A stretch of 64,000 nt of DNA from Purpureocillium takamizusanense (Eukaryota; Ascomycota; Sordariomycetes; Hypocreales; Ophiocordycipitaceae), in the NCBI RefSeq assembly GCF_022605165.1, contig NC_063072.1, positions 558,001-622,000 on the forward strand, read 5' to 3'. Position numbers and translations under genes: made by a program. The notes below the pieces were generated by a model. That model was not told the origin of the DNA. It did not search any database and saw only the letters and a program-made list of their open reading frames with translations. Of this stretch, positions 53,289 through 64,000 are shown piece by piece (within the stretch, counting starts at the first letter, position 1; each line of letters starts with the position of its first letter).

Positions 53289-53691
53289 CGAGAAGGCGAA
53301 AAGATCGATGGTGAGATTGTGTTCCGCCACGCCAACAACATCGCAACGGACGGCATCTACCTGTGCACGCGCACGTTACCCCTGGGACTACCTAGGTACG
53401 CGATGGACGGACAAGGTAGCCCGAGGCGTGCGCATAGAACTGCACGTAGAACTGCGCACGACCCGAATGCCCGCCATGTATCCTTGCCAAAAAGGAATCC
53501 CTCCGCGGTGAATTAGTCCCCTACCAAAGCGGCAATTGACGCGCCCGAATCGGCTGGGAGCTCCCACGGGACATGCGCGGGAGGAAACCTGTATGGAAAG
53601 GGATGGCCAGACCTGGAGCTACATGGTCGGCGAGCTGTTTAACACCCAGGAAATCATCGCTCGGGACGCCTGGAGAAGTGACTCAAGGTAG
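53289..53691 (+). pseudogene. Relic of homoaconitase (3' part)
   Basis: Two separated pieces resemble the C-terminal swivel domain of fungal homoaconitase (lysine pathway, mitochondrial). At 53289-53363 the frame reads KIDGEIVF.HANNIATDGIY, like the GE-(I/L)-V...DN-(I/L)-N-TDGIYPGKY block. At about 53575-53688 it reads ERDGQTWSYMVGELFNTQEIIARDAW, like the family end (GEKWS-KVGELPPNVQEIIAKGG). The roughly 70-residue active-site region expected between them is missing or scrambled, there are stops between, and no start is present. So this is a decayed fragment; the functional gene should be elsewhere. Confidence 0.55.
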
Positions 53692-53903
53692 GAATGGGGA
53701 AGTAGATGACGCGTTCATGAAGCGGGATAGAAATCGTACGTGGATGTATCATTTCGAATATCCTAAAAGGGCATCCCTTGTCATCTTCTACTTCGTTAAC
53801 AGCAGCTCGGCATTCTTAGGAAGGCCTAAAAGAAGCTGGCTGGATCTATATGAGAGAACGGGTATCGGTGACCCGGCTACATGGATATCGGTATGAAATG
53901 GCC

Positions 53904-55395
53904 TCAAAACAAGGACCCAATATCAGGGCTCGATGGTGGTGTCGCCCCTCCAGAATCATCCCCTCTCGTCCTCTCGAGCGGCACCAGCGCCAGCTTCTTC
54001 TTCTTCTTCAGCGCCCGACGGTGCGCCGTGCCCTTGACGTGCCGCTGCCAGGCCTGCTCCGTGACAAGCACGGTCTGGCACAAGTCGCAAGTGTGGCGCG
54101 CGGGCGTCTCCGGCGGCGGGGGCTCGGCCGCCACGGTGAGCACCTCGCACGCGCGCTCCGACAGAGTCGTCGGGTCTGGACACGGCTCGCCGGCGAGGAA
54201 CCGCGCCGTCACGTCCGCTGCGGGGCCGACAACGCGCTCGTGAAACTGCGCGGCGTCGGTGCTGTCGACAAGGTAGAGGCTGCGCAGAGCCTCGGGGCCT
54301 TCCTCGCGCAGCCGGCGGATCTGCTTGAGTCGGATCCAGCGTGTTTGGTAGTTGGCGTAGCGGCGCGTCGCCGTCTTCATGTCCTCGACAGCTCTGGCCT
54401 TGAGGGCCGCCAGATCATCGGCGGGAACATCTTCGCCGCCGTCGAGAGCGGCCAGGTACGGCTCAAACTGCTTGTAGCCTATGGACTGCCAGATGCCCTT
54501 GGTCATATCCAGCTCCGTACCACTGGCCGCCTGGTCGAGCTTAAAGTCGTACAGCTCACGCACCTCGGCAAGGAGGCCCGCGTCAAGCATCTTGTCCACG
54601 CGCCCGTCCAGCCGCTCGCGCAGGACCTCCTTATCCGCGTCGACCCAGAAGAGAAGCTTCTCCCAGGGTTGGGCGTCGCCGCCGGTCTCCTGAGCCGCAG
54701 CGGCTCTGCGCTCACGCTGCTCGTCGTAGAGTTGTGACGCTGGCTTGCCCGTGTGCAGGAAGATCTCGAGCGAGCGCTGGATTTTGCGGCGGTCATTGGG
54801 GTGCCACCGCTCCGCCATGACGGGGTCGCACTTGCGCAGCTCCTCGAGCAGCACCTCAGTTGGCTCCTCGAGTATGGGGAACGACGTGTCCGGGCCAGCC
54901 TGCTGCACCTGATCGAGGATGATGTCGGTGAAGAGCAGGGGGTCGACGTAGTACTGCGTGCCACCGACGAGGATGGGCAAGTTACCGCGACCACGAATCT
55001 CGCCCATGACGCGCGTAGCCTCGCGCCTAAAATCCTCGACGTCCCATGGCGCCTCGTCAAGACCAATGTGCCCGAGGAGGTGGTGCGGGACGCCGTGCTG
55101 CTCCTGAGGCGTAATCTTGTTGGTGATGATGGGCAGGCCGCGGTAGAGCTGCATAGCGTCGGCGTTGATGACCTCGCCATTGAAGCGCATGGCCAACTCC
55201 ACGGCTAGCTGTCAGGACCCGTCAGCAGTGAATCAAATCGACCAAAGCACGTGCGTTTGAGATGTGGATGAGACTTACATCAGACTTGCCGGTGCCGGTC
55301 GACCCCAGGACGACCAGCAGCGGTTTCGCGGGTTTGCGGGCGGACATTGTTGCAACATTGCGGCGGAGGAGGCGCGGTCCGAGGCAGCGAAGCAT
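53904..55395 (-). CDS. MOD5: tRNA dimethylallyltransferase (isopentenyltransferase)
   Basis: Adds the isopentenyl group to A37 of certain tRNAs. Exon 1 is 55395-55279 (or from 55347), exon 2 is 55208-53904; intron 70 bases, GTAAGT...GACAG. Two in-frame ATGs are visible: 55395 adds MLRCLGPRLLRRNVAT, a basic mitochondrial-type presequence; 55347 starts MSARKPAK. Yeast MOD5 uses two starts in the same way for mitochondrial and cytosolic forms. Motifs: GSTGTGKSD (P-loop), NGEVINADAMQLYRGLPIITNK (substrate-binding Asp), VGGTQYYVDPLLF, NDRRKIQRSLEIF, GIWQSIGYKQF, and a C-terminal C2H2 zinc finger (CDLCQTVLVTEQAWQRHVKGTAH). 457 or 473 residues. Confidence 0.95.
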
Positions 55396-55885
55396 CCACG
55401 TATGTAGGGGCGCGCGTTCAAGATATGGCCGTGCAGGGGCCGTGGATGGAGAAAACGACGTTGCGCTGGAGCTATCGCCAGTCTTAAGATCCAAGCTTCC
55501 CGTCCCGTTCTGCCGGTCCTCAGGCTCAGAAGTTGCACCACTAGCGGCTCCCCAGCTTGCCCCACAGGGGGGCCCCTGCCCCAATCCAGAACAGCATGGA
55601 ACCCCAAGCTCCCAGCTCAGCTCCCCTTTCCCCCTGGTCACGTGCTGTCCCCCAATAATTTTGGACTGGACACATCTCACAATTCGGGGGCAAGGCGCCA
55701 CTCCAGAAGCCAGATCGCCAACCTCCTCCTCCTCCTCCTCTCCTTATTAAACCGCCGCGACCTCGTCCGCTCCCCCCCCCCATTGCGCGAGCTCCTCACG
55801 GCTCGTCCTTTTCCCCCCTTTCCCCTTGGTGAATTGAGTTTCATTCCTTCTTTAATTCCCGGGTTTTGTTCGTCCAGCCGCCAAG
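55396..55885. promoter_or_regulatory. Divergent promoter, MOD5 and SEC61
   Basis: 490 bases between divergent genes. It contains (CTC)n at about 55722-55741 and C-rich, T-rich tracts just before the SEC61 start, as in strongly expressed fungal genes. Confidence 0.6.
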
Positions 55886-57505
55886 ATGAGTTCCCGTAAG
55901 TCGCTCCTGCGATGCGTGCGCGCGAGCTCCGTCGCGCCACCTCTTGGGCGCCGTTGCGCGTCCATGCTCGCCACGCGCGCGGCACCATTGACCGCCAACG
56001 ACACAATGCTAACGTGCGCGGTTCCTCTGCAGTCCGATTCCTTGACCTTGTCAAGCCGTTCGTGCCGTTCCTCCCCGAGGTTCAGCAGCCGGAGACAAAG
56101 ATTCCCTTCAACCAGAAGATGATGTGGACCGCCCTCACGCTCCTCATCTTCCTCGTCATGAGCCAGATGCCCCTCTACGGCATCGTCTCCTCCGACAACT
56201 CGGATCCGCTGTACTGGCTGCGTATGGTGATAGCCAGTAACCGCGGTACGCTCATGGAGCTGGGTATCACCCCCATCATCTCCTCGGGCATGGTCTTCCA
56301 GCTCCTGGCCGGCACCCACATGATCGACGTCAACCTCGACCTCAAGTCGGACCGCGAGCTCTACCAGACCGCCCAGAAGCTCTTCGCCTTCATCCTGTCC
56401 GCCGGCACCGCCACTGTCTACGTCTTCACCGGCCTCTACGGCCCGCCCTCCGACCTCGGCGCCGGCATCGTCTTCCTCCTGATCCTCCAGCTCGTGGTCG
56501 CCGGCATGATCGTCATCCTGCTCGACGAGCTTCTGCAGAAGGGCTACGGCCTCGGCAGCGGAATCTCGCTGTTCATCGCCACCAACATCTGCGAGTCCAT
56601 CATGTGGAAGGCCTTTTCCCCGACCACCATCAACACCGGCCGTGGCCCCGAGTTCGAGGGTGCCGTCATCGCCCTCTTCCATCTGCTCATGACGTGGCCC
56701 AACAAGCAGCGTGCCCTTCAGGAGGCTTTCTACAGGCAGAACCTGCCCAACATCATGAACCTGCTGGCCACCATCCTGGTCTTCGTCGCCGTCATCTACC
56801 TCCAGGGCTTCCGCGTCGAGATCCCCGTCAAGTCGTCCCGCCAGCGCGGCGCCCGCGGCTCGTACCCTGTCCGCCTGTTCTACACCTCCAACATGCCCAT
56901 CATGCTGCAGTCTGCGCTGTCCTCCAACGTCTTCCTCATCAGCCAGATGCTGTACTCGCGCTTCTCCGAGAACCTCCTCGTCCGCCTCTTCGGTGTTTGG
57001 GAGGCCAAGGATGGCTCCTCGCAGCTGCACGCCGCCTCCGGCCTCGTCTACTACATGTCGCCCCCGCTCAACTTCAAGGACGCCCTTCTCGATCCCATCC
57101 ACACTGCCGCCTACATCGTCTACATGCTCGGCGCCTGCGCTCTCTTCTCCAAGACGTGGATTGAGGTCTCCGGCTCCAGCCCTCGCGACGTCGCCAAGCA
57201 GCTCAAGGACCAGGGCCTCGTCATGGCTGGCCACCGTGACCAGAGCATGTACAAGGAGCTCAAGCGCATCATCCCCACGGCCGCCGCCTTTGGTGGTGCC
57301 TGCATTGGCGCGCTCTCCGTCGCCAGCGACCTGATGGGCGCTCTTGGCTCCGGCACCGGTACCCTCCTTGCCGTCACGTGAGTGCCTTCTTCTCTCTATC
57401 TTATTGCGTCCAGAACTAACAGCTGGCAGAATCATCTACGGCTATTTCGAAATCGCCGCCAAGGAGGGAGATCTGTCCGGCATGAAGGGCATGATCATGG
57501 GGTAA
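55886..57505 (+). CDS. SEC61: Sec61 translocon alpha subunit
   Basis: The pore subunit of the ER protein-conducting channel. Exons 55886-55895, 56033-57377 and 57430-57505 give 476 residues. The first exon is only ten bases (ATGAGTTCCC), then a 137-base intron with a GCTAACG branch. Sequence: [20 protein letters not shown], ten membrane segments in the SecY/Sec61 order, the plug region ([31 protein letters not shown]), the cytosolic loop [35 protein letters not shown] (ribosome contact), and the end [20 protein letters not shown]. Highly conserved, intact. The tiny first exon and 5' intron are typical of fungal SEC61. Confidence 0.97.
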
Positions 57506-60500
57506 TCGCGCCGAGTCCGACAGACGGCAGCCCCATTTCTACACGACCCGACTCTGCCGCGAGCCCCCTCGACGCGCGGAGACACGGGAGACGTTTTTTG
57601 TTGTACCAACAATGGCATATGTGGGGAGGGAAGCACGAAGGAACATATAAAGGAGGCACAGCCATGGTCCTCGAAAAAAATCCACAGCGAACGGGGGAGT
57701 CTAGGGTGGGCGTCAATTGCAAAGTCAGCTGGGACAAGGTCAAGACGGGGCACAGGCCGGCGCAATGACTGCGGGGCGAGCGGCGTCGATTGTATGAGAC
57801 TGTACGTGGAGAGACTGGTGCATTGCGTTGCCCCGGACGAGCCGGCTAGCACAAATGAAATCATGACTTGAAAGTCTGCATCCAGGGTGCATTGAAGACG
57901 GCTACAAAAGAGCGTACGACTGCGGTGGTGCGTCTAGTACTTGACGGTCGAAGAGAGCATATCAGGTTGCAAACAGGTTGGTTGTGTCGTGTCCAATTGC
58001 TGTCTCGCGAGCATGCGTCACAGGCGGGTTTAGGGTAGGACATACACGACGAGTGGACTCGCCCCAAAGCTATCTCGCGTCTTGTATCATTCACGCCCAC
58101 ACCTTGTCAACGTAAGCTATCATGTGGTCTCAATTGCCATCTTCTCTATAAATGTTGATGTATCGATAGAGAAAAATAAAGGGTTGAATGTCAGGTCACA
58201 TGGGTTTATATAGATGTCGCGAAACGGTGTTCGTGCAGGACGTAAACGTGCATGCATCCGCAAGGGGGAAACCCCTCACGCGCGACGCGGAAGGCGTTTA
58301 TATCGAAACATTGTTAGATAGGTACGTGTGTAGGTGCTCCGTTCGTACTTTGCACATGGCGGATTATTCACTTAATTAGTAGGTAGGGCAAGGTAAGGTA
58401 CACAAGGTTACAAGGTACGGAGTAATACGCGCACGAATACTGGCAGCGCGACGAGTGGCTCGGAATACGTAGGGGGCAGGGCAAGGCAACGTAAGGCAGG
58501 CAACAGTTGAGCATGTGAGTTGATAAATCCCGTTGGCTCTTCGTATAGGTATATATATATATACGAGTGTACGCACAGTACGAACACGCCTTCTTTCGTG
58601 GTAACTTTCGTAGTTGATGGGTTGCCTAAGGATAGTCAGCAAGTAAACCTAGTCCCTGTGCTGTGCACGCGCCTGTGATTCGTCACGAGAAGACAACGGA
58701 TCGGATTGAATGCGACAGACAGACGGTCAGACCGGATGGATCAAACGGTTCTGGGGGGACGCATTGAGCAGGAAGGAAATGCTGCACGGAGGAGGGGTCG
58801 GTTCGTCGTTGGTCGTTGGATCAACGATTGCACATCATCATGAGTCGTGGGGTCTTTTTTCTCTCGTCAATCTCATCATGGACGACGACCAATCCTCTTG
58901 GACTCGGATCTTGCATTAGGCCGCGCATTAATCCTGTGTACGTGCATGCCACTAGTATTACTGACGCACGACCTGCACCGCCCTCTGTTAGCAGCCGTTT
59001 CCCATCCCATCCTCGGACGGGAGCAAGCAGAGCAAGGAAAAAAAACTTACAGTGCGCCATGCCACAGTATCGTACCGTACTGCACCACTGACTCGCCACT
59101 GCTCATGTCTTGTCACCATTGAACAGCTTGTGAGTCACGATGCACAGGCAGGCAGGCAGGCAGGCAGGCAGGGTGCTTTGTTGCGTGGAGCTGGATCGCC
59201 TGCAGGTTTCCTCGAGTTCTGAGCATCGCCTACCCACAATTGTCCAAGAATGTCTCGCGGTCACACACCGGCCGGGTTCGAGAGACATGGAGCGCCGCGA
59301 TTCCCGTGGCGAGGCGGCGCTCAATTGTCTTGCGGAGGGCGGAGCACGCGTTCTGATTTGAGTGGGCGGCCAGAATTTGTGGCGGGCGCAGACATGATTG
59401 GAAGAAGAAGCTTTCAGGTGGAAGTTGGTAGGTTGTGCTACCACAGTACAGCAATGGTGCAGTAGTTGTACGCGCAGTGCGTACGTCGATAGTAATATCC
59501 GCGTTTGATTCTGGTCTCTCATCAGCTTTCAGCAGACACCTGCTTTGCGACGAGCTGTGGCGGTGATGGTGGTCGCCGCAGCTCCGGGTACGAGGCCCGA
59601 GCTGCGGGGCGGGGCGAGCGAACTCGACAAAGACGGAACAGGATGAACAGCAGTGTGTGTCGATAAGTTATACCCCACGAACGTTTGGATGCACCTGACC
59701 AGGCAGGCCATGCAACTAGTTAGGTGGATGGCAAATGCAGGTTATCCGGGGCCCCGACAAACGCGCCGACTGGTGCTGCTTGTCGACCAGACTTTCGTCG
59801 AGGCGTTGGTTGGTCCCGAGCTGCGACCCGACTACGTATATAATGTAGTTACGTACGAACTACGTACATACATACGAAGTACAGCACGGCTGCGTTGTAC
59901 AGTAAGAACGGTGCAATCACTGCGTGGCGGCCGCAGCGCGACGTGCGTATACTGGACAGTATACTGTACATGCGCGTGCCAGAGACATTGGTGCAACGCG
60001 ACATAATCGCAACGAGGCAAGCCAGCCTGCACCTGACCGCCTTGGAAATGTGCGGCTCACGTCGTGGCAGGGATGCGCGCTGCAATGGCACCCAGCCTAG
60101 CGCACAGCACGCCACAGCAATGGATGCTTGTTGCAGAATCGACCGTGGTGGAGAGAGGTGAGACTGGGGACCGACATGAATTGGGCGGGCGGTGAGTCAC
60201 GAGCGCACAGCGTGCATGGACCCCTGTGGGTGACCAGTGGGTGATTGATTCCTCCTCGAGCTTACATGGGCAAAGTTTGGGGCGGCTGTTGCACGTCATG
60301 GTGTATGGCCTGCATCGAGCGTCGGCCGGATGATGCAAGCCGTGGCTCGGGAGACCCTTGACTGGCCCAAGGACAAGTCACAGGACCGCGGCAAGCGGAG
60401 GCAGGACTGGGTACTGAGCTGTCTCTGTATTTCGTAGGGCGTGCTGTACCTTAGTAGTGACAGCCAGGCGGACGGGCAATGCGTGCGTGCGCATCAATAA

Positions 60501-63382
60501 GAGCCGCCGATGCTGCCATGTTGGACGGAAATGACGCTCGTTGACCGAGAGTCTATGACCGCAACACCTCGCACGGCAGTTGGATGCCTCGGGCAGGGGA
60601 GAGTCGTGATACAATCAGGCAGACGCCTGCGAGCAACAATGTTGCGTAGTGCGTAGTTCAGCGATAGGGAGCACGGCTGCACGGCCGTTATGCGAACGCC
60701 CATGCCGCGTTGCAAGCAAGCAACCATGCCTGACGAACGACTGGAGGCGCGCAGACGGCTGTTACCACTGTCAGGGGCATCCATGGATATTTGTGGGTTC
60801 TCTGCGCGCTCGCTCCACGCACGTACATGTGCGAAAGGAGTCGCGGGGGGGGGGGATCTTGGCCAACGGCAAATACTTCTTCAACGGACGCAGATGCGTG
60901 CAGCGGCTAATAAGTCGAGCAGCGGCATCATGGCGTTCGTGGGGGACCGATTGATTGCAGTGTGTGCGGCGGAGTTGGAGGCGGCGGCGTCCACTCTACC
61001 AAGTGCACGACGCCAGTGGCATACCAGGCGTTTGGTGGTTGGGCGGCGGCCGTGAGCGCTAGGTGGTTTCTGGCTCGCCGGGCATGGTTCTTTTGTGGCG
61101 AGGAACGGAGGCGAGCGTTATCAGCTCGGTAAAAAAAGTAGGCAGAGGTTTGTCCTCGAGGGGAGAGAGCAATGGAATTCTGGAACAGGGCCACCTCAGT
61201 TAGGCGTGGCCGCAACGGGCTGTTGTTCCATTGTTTTTGTGCGCGAGTCGTGCTTGCTGGGCAGCGCATTGAACGGTAAAGTGCCTCAGTACTTAGGTTC
61301 CTGGGGTTGGTACCTTACCAATCAAACTTGCTTGGTGAGATACCTTTTTCGTACTCGGTACGGAGCTGGGAGAGGCGGTAAGTTACTCCCAAGGTTATGG
61401 ACAAGTCTGGAAGGAGCGAGATGGTGACTTCCCTGCGACTGCGACTTTGGCCAAGGGACACGAGCGAAACAGACAGGAGGGCCCCGGAGCCAGCTGCCTA
61501 AGGTTGCTTGCTTCTTGCCCTTTGCCCTTTGCCCTGCCTGCCCGGTCCGTGACTGTCTCGAAGCCTTTTCACACAATACTACTAACTTAACCACTAAACC
61601 TAAGCGGTCCCGTCCGCAGAATGATGGACAGGTTAGCAGCAGGAGTAGTAGCGTGCGGAGGCCGTCCATGCACGCCTGACGGCCAGCAGGTCTCTGTCAT
61701 CCATGCCGTCTCCACTGCAATCACAAACACCCACTTCGGCCGGCGCGGGCAGTCACTGCCATCAAAACGCATCCCCCCCCGAGCCTTGAACCCAGTCTGT
61801 TGTCTATGGGTGTTGCGTGATGATGCCTGGTGCAAAGGCGCCTCTTCGCGCCTTGCTTTTTCCCAGTGTTTATCATTTGGCTTGTTGTTGTTGTCCTGTT
61901 GCACGAGTTTCATGCCATACACAAGCTCACCAGATATCTCCGGTAATGAACCCGACGTGCGAGATGCGACACTGAGACACACGCGCGCTGATGATTCCGC
62001 GATACGTTGTACGACTGCACTGCACTAATAAGGGCCTGCAAACCGTCTCCACCCGCCCGCCGACGTCGCCCCGGGGGTGCCCCCCTCCTGGCTCCCCGAC
62101 TGGCGTCACCCCTGGTCATTGCATCCGTCCGGGGGGGACTAGCCCTGGCTGGTCTCGAGTCTGGCCGGGCCTGTCGAGAGGACCGTCCGTCCGCCGGCCG
62201 ACAGTGACCAGACACGGCCGGCCCGTCACCGAGTGACTGCGACGGCGGACGGAGAAGCAACGCGGCCGTGACATGGCAGGGCATGACATGGAGACGGAGG
62301 GACCCAAGGAGGCTTGCTCGACAGGGACTGGCGCCCTCCATGCCTTCAGTGCTGCCATCTACGTACTGTATGGATGCCCTTCCGTTATGCCCCATCATTA
62401 TCCCTCGGGGCGTGCGGCGGGAGGGGGACGCCGGCCTCTGGTGGCGTGCCGTGAAGATTGGAGCTACGTACCACTAAGTTATACCTTGGGACCAACCGTA
62501 CCTTCTCCGTAGGTCGCTGTCCCTCCGTCACCGCCGCAGAGGTACTTGTTCACGCCTTTTCCGCTTCCTGCGCCGTCCGGCTCGGTCGAAGCTTACCACC
62601 TTCCTCCTTCCTTCCTCCCTCCCCCCTCTCACTCCCCTCCTCCTCCCTCTCCCTCCCTCCTGCCCCTCCGTCGCCACCTATTCTTTGCAGGTTGCGCGGA
62701 GCGTCGTGTATTCTATACTAGGCCTTCTCTTTTTGTGCAGCGCAGGATTTTCTCTGTTCTGCCTACGAAGGGAAAGAAAGAGGCAGCGGACTCGAGCAGC
62801 TGCCGCCACCGACTTGGCCAGACGTACTCGAGTGGGCGGCTACTACTGCTAGTCGGCGCAGAAATTGTGTCTCGCATTTTTTTTCTTTGATTTTGGGGCG
62901 CCTCTCTCTTTGCTGGGTTCCTCGCCTCGCTCCCCGCCAACACCGAGTCTCCGGTGCTGGGAGCCCACCTTCAATCGCCTCCGCCGTGACGTGACGCTAC
63001 CCTCGCCGCCCGCGCTCAATTCCAACCACCGGACCACCCCCACGGCTCGGTCCAACGCGATCTGCGACAACAACACACGCCGCCCCGACGGAGCACCGAG
63101 CACCGTCGCCGCGCCTCGGCCTCCTCATTCGGGCTCAATCGGCTGTCTTCCTTCCCCTACAGCGCACCCGTGTCGCATCCTTTCCACGACGCACCCTTTC
63201 GCGGCTCGAGTCGAGTCTCCTCATCCGTAGCTCGCTCGGCTGCGCTTCCTCGGTCACGGTTCGCTCCGCGACCCAAGACGAGCGAACTGGTCGTCTCTGT
63301 CCGGCCTGCCGTCCCACTTCACCGTACGTGGTGACAAAAGGACGAGGCGGATCGCGGCATCTCGACCACAGCGCCCAGCAGC
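57506..63382. other. Gene-free region of about 5.9 kb
   Basis: No frame here is protein-like. It contains CAAGGTACGGAGTA at 58411-58424 (also at 52560), a TA tract near 58553, six or seven GGCA/CAGG units at 59144-59172, an 11-base G run near 60845 and, at the end, the leader of the ABC transporter gene. A noncoding RNA or decayed DNA is possible; I cannot support either. Confidence 0.5.
62597..62674 (+). promoter_or_regulatory. Pyrimidine-rich tract before the ABC gene
   Basis: A nearly pure C/T stretch (CCTTCCTCC, CCCTCTCC) about 0.7 kb before the ATG at 63383, resembling core promoter CT tracts of filamentous fungi. Confidence 0.45.
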
Positions 63383-64000
63383 ATGGGTGCTTTCGCGCAA
63401 TGCCCGTGGCCGATATGGCGGGTTGACGACCTGCTGCCGTGCTTTCAAACAGAGTTTGTGCTTCCCATGCCGCCGCCCGCGTGCTGCTGCATCAATGCCG
63501 TTGCACAGACGTCGCTGACTGGGAACCAATAGTTATCTCAGCATCTTGTTACCGTTGATCGTGATTGGCATCTCCTTTGCTCGCATTGCCTGGGACAACC
63601 TCCCCCGCCTGCTTGCCCGCCACGGGTACAAGGGCTACAAGCCTGTGCCCAATGGCCACACCGCCGCCGAAGACCACACCGGCCTCCCTCCCGATGCGAC
63701 CGCCGACAGCGACACTGAAGACGATGGCGACCTTGAGATCAACGGCGGTCGCCTGGCCCTCGCCAAGACGATGAGCAGAGGCTCCCTAGTCCAGGCCGAT
63801 ACCCCGGCGGGTCAGCGCCTGTCGCAAGCGGTCGAGGAGCTGGCCATCGTTGCTCTCGTCATTGTCAATGTCATCGCGCTCGTCTCTGGCGCGTATCGGT
63901 ACCAGCGCGGCACCCTTGCCGCCATTGTTGGTCTCGTCACCTGGGTCTACGTCCTCATCCTGGCCTCGCTTCGACTTTCTCTCGGCACCTCCAAGTGGCG
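63383..64000 (+). CDS. ABC transporter, N-terminal part (C family suspected), 3'-partial
   Basis: Exon 1 63383-63453 (MGAFAQCPWPIWRVDDLLPCFQT), intron 63454-63532 (79 bases, GTTTGT...AATAG, CTGAC branch), exon 2 from 63533 to the window edge. The join gives CFQTDYLSILLPLIVIGISFA, the first membrane segment of the N-terminal domain of fungal multidrug-resistance/YCF1-like transporters, then a cytosolic loop with acidic stretch (DSDTEDDGD) and two more segments (ELAIVALVIVNVIALV; LAAIVGLVTWVYVLILASL). No nucleotide-binding domain is in the window, so the class is inferred from the N-terminus alone. A half-size vacuolar ABC protein is the main alternative. Confidence 0.65.

Noticed and set aside
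55852..57435. Minus-strand frame of 527 codons
   Set aside because: Antisense shadow of SEC61, rich in Glu/Gly/Asp as expected from a GC-biased complement.

Overview
This window is fungal nuclear DNA, most likely from a filamentous ascomycete of the Sordariomycetes (Hypocreales suspected). The introns are short (52-180 bases) with GTAAGT/GTGAGT-type donors and CTAAC/CTGAC branch points. The core genes are eukaryotic (TAF6, SDHC, SEC61 alpha, tRNA isopentenyltransferase, a Zn2Cys6 regulator), and the accessory families are typical of ascomycetes (UstYa-like oxidases, NRPS-PKS). The order placement is an inference from gene style, not a search result.

Layout. (1) 1-12.6 kb is a small biosynthetic locus: an amidinotransferase (minus, running off the left edge), a class III PLP aminotransferase (minus), and divergently a giant hybrid synthetase with order A-T-KS-AT-T-reductase followed in the same frame by a hotdog thioesterase. 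Each of the three coding units carries an in-frame stop in otherwise readable sequence, and the amidinotransferase also has a frameshift. The locus looks like a recently silenced guanidino or amino-acid/polyketide pathway. (2) 13.6-17.5 kb holds an uncharacterised 317-residue protein and a carboxylesterase with a one-base frameshift. (3) 17.8-23.1 kb is a candidate ribosomal peptide (dikaritin-like) cluster: a secreted precursor with six near-identical Kex2-flanked repeats, surrounded by three UstYa-family genes. (4) 23.8-27.4 kb is a segmental triplication carrying three paralogous small secreted proteins with the same three-exon structure; the middle of the block is AT-rich with a RIP-like C-to-T pattern.

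(5) 29.5-36.0 kb is a conserved block: zinc alcohol dehydrogenase, alpha/beta hydrolase, TAF6, SDHC. (6) 38.8-45.2 kb is a tandem array of nine members of a small cysteine-rich family without signal peptides (start MC, then a CxxC pair, then a C-terminal CxxC pair), several with their own TATA box; some copies are decayed. I do not recognise this family. (7) 47.2-57.5 kb has a Zn2Cys6 transcription factor, a relic of homoaconitase, tRNA isopentenyltransferase and SEC61 alpha. (8) 57.5-63.4 kb is a long stretch with no gene I can support, followed by the 5' end of a probable full-size ABC transporter that leaves the window.

The three accessory systems (1, 3, 6) are the parts worth study. No tRNA, rRNA or CRISPR was recognised by eye, and no intact transposon was seen. 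Residue and exon positions were read by hand from the sequence.
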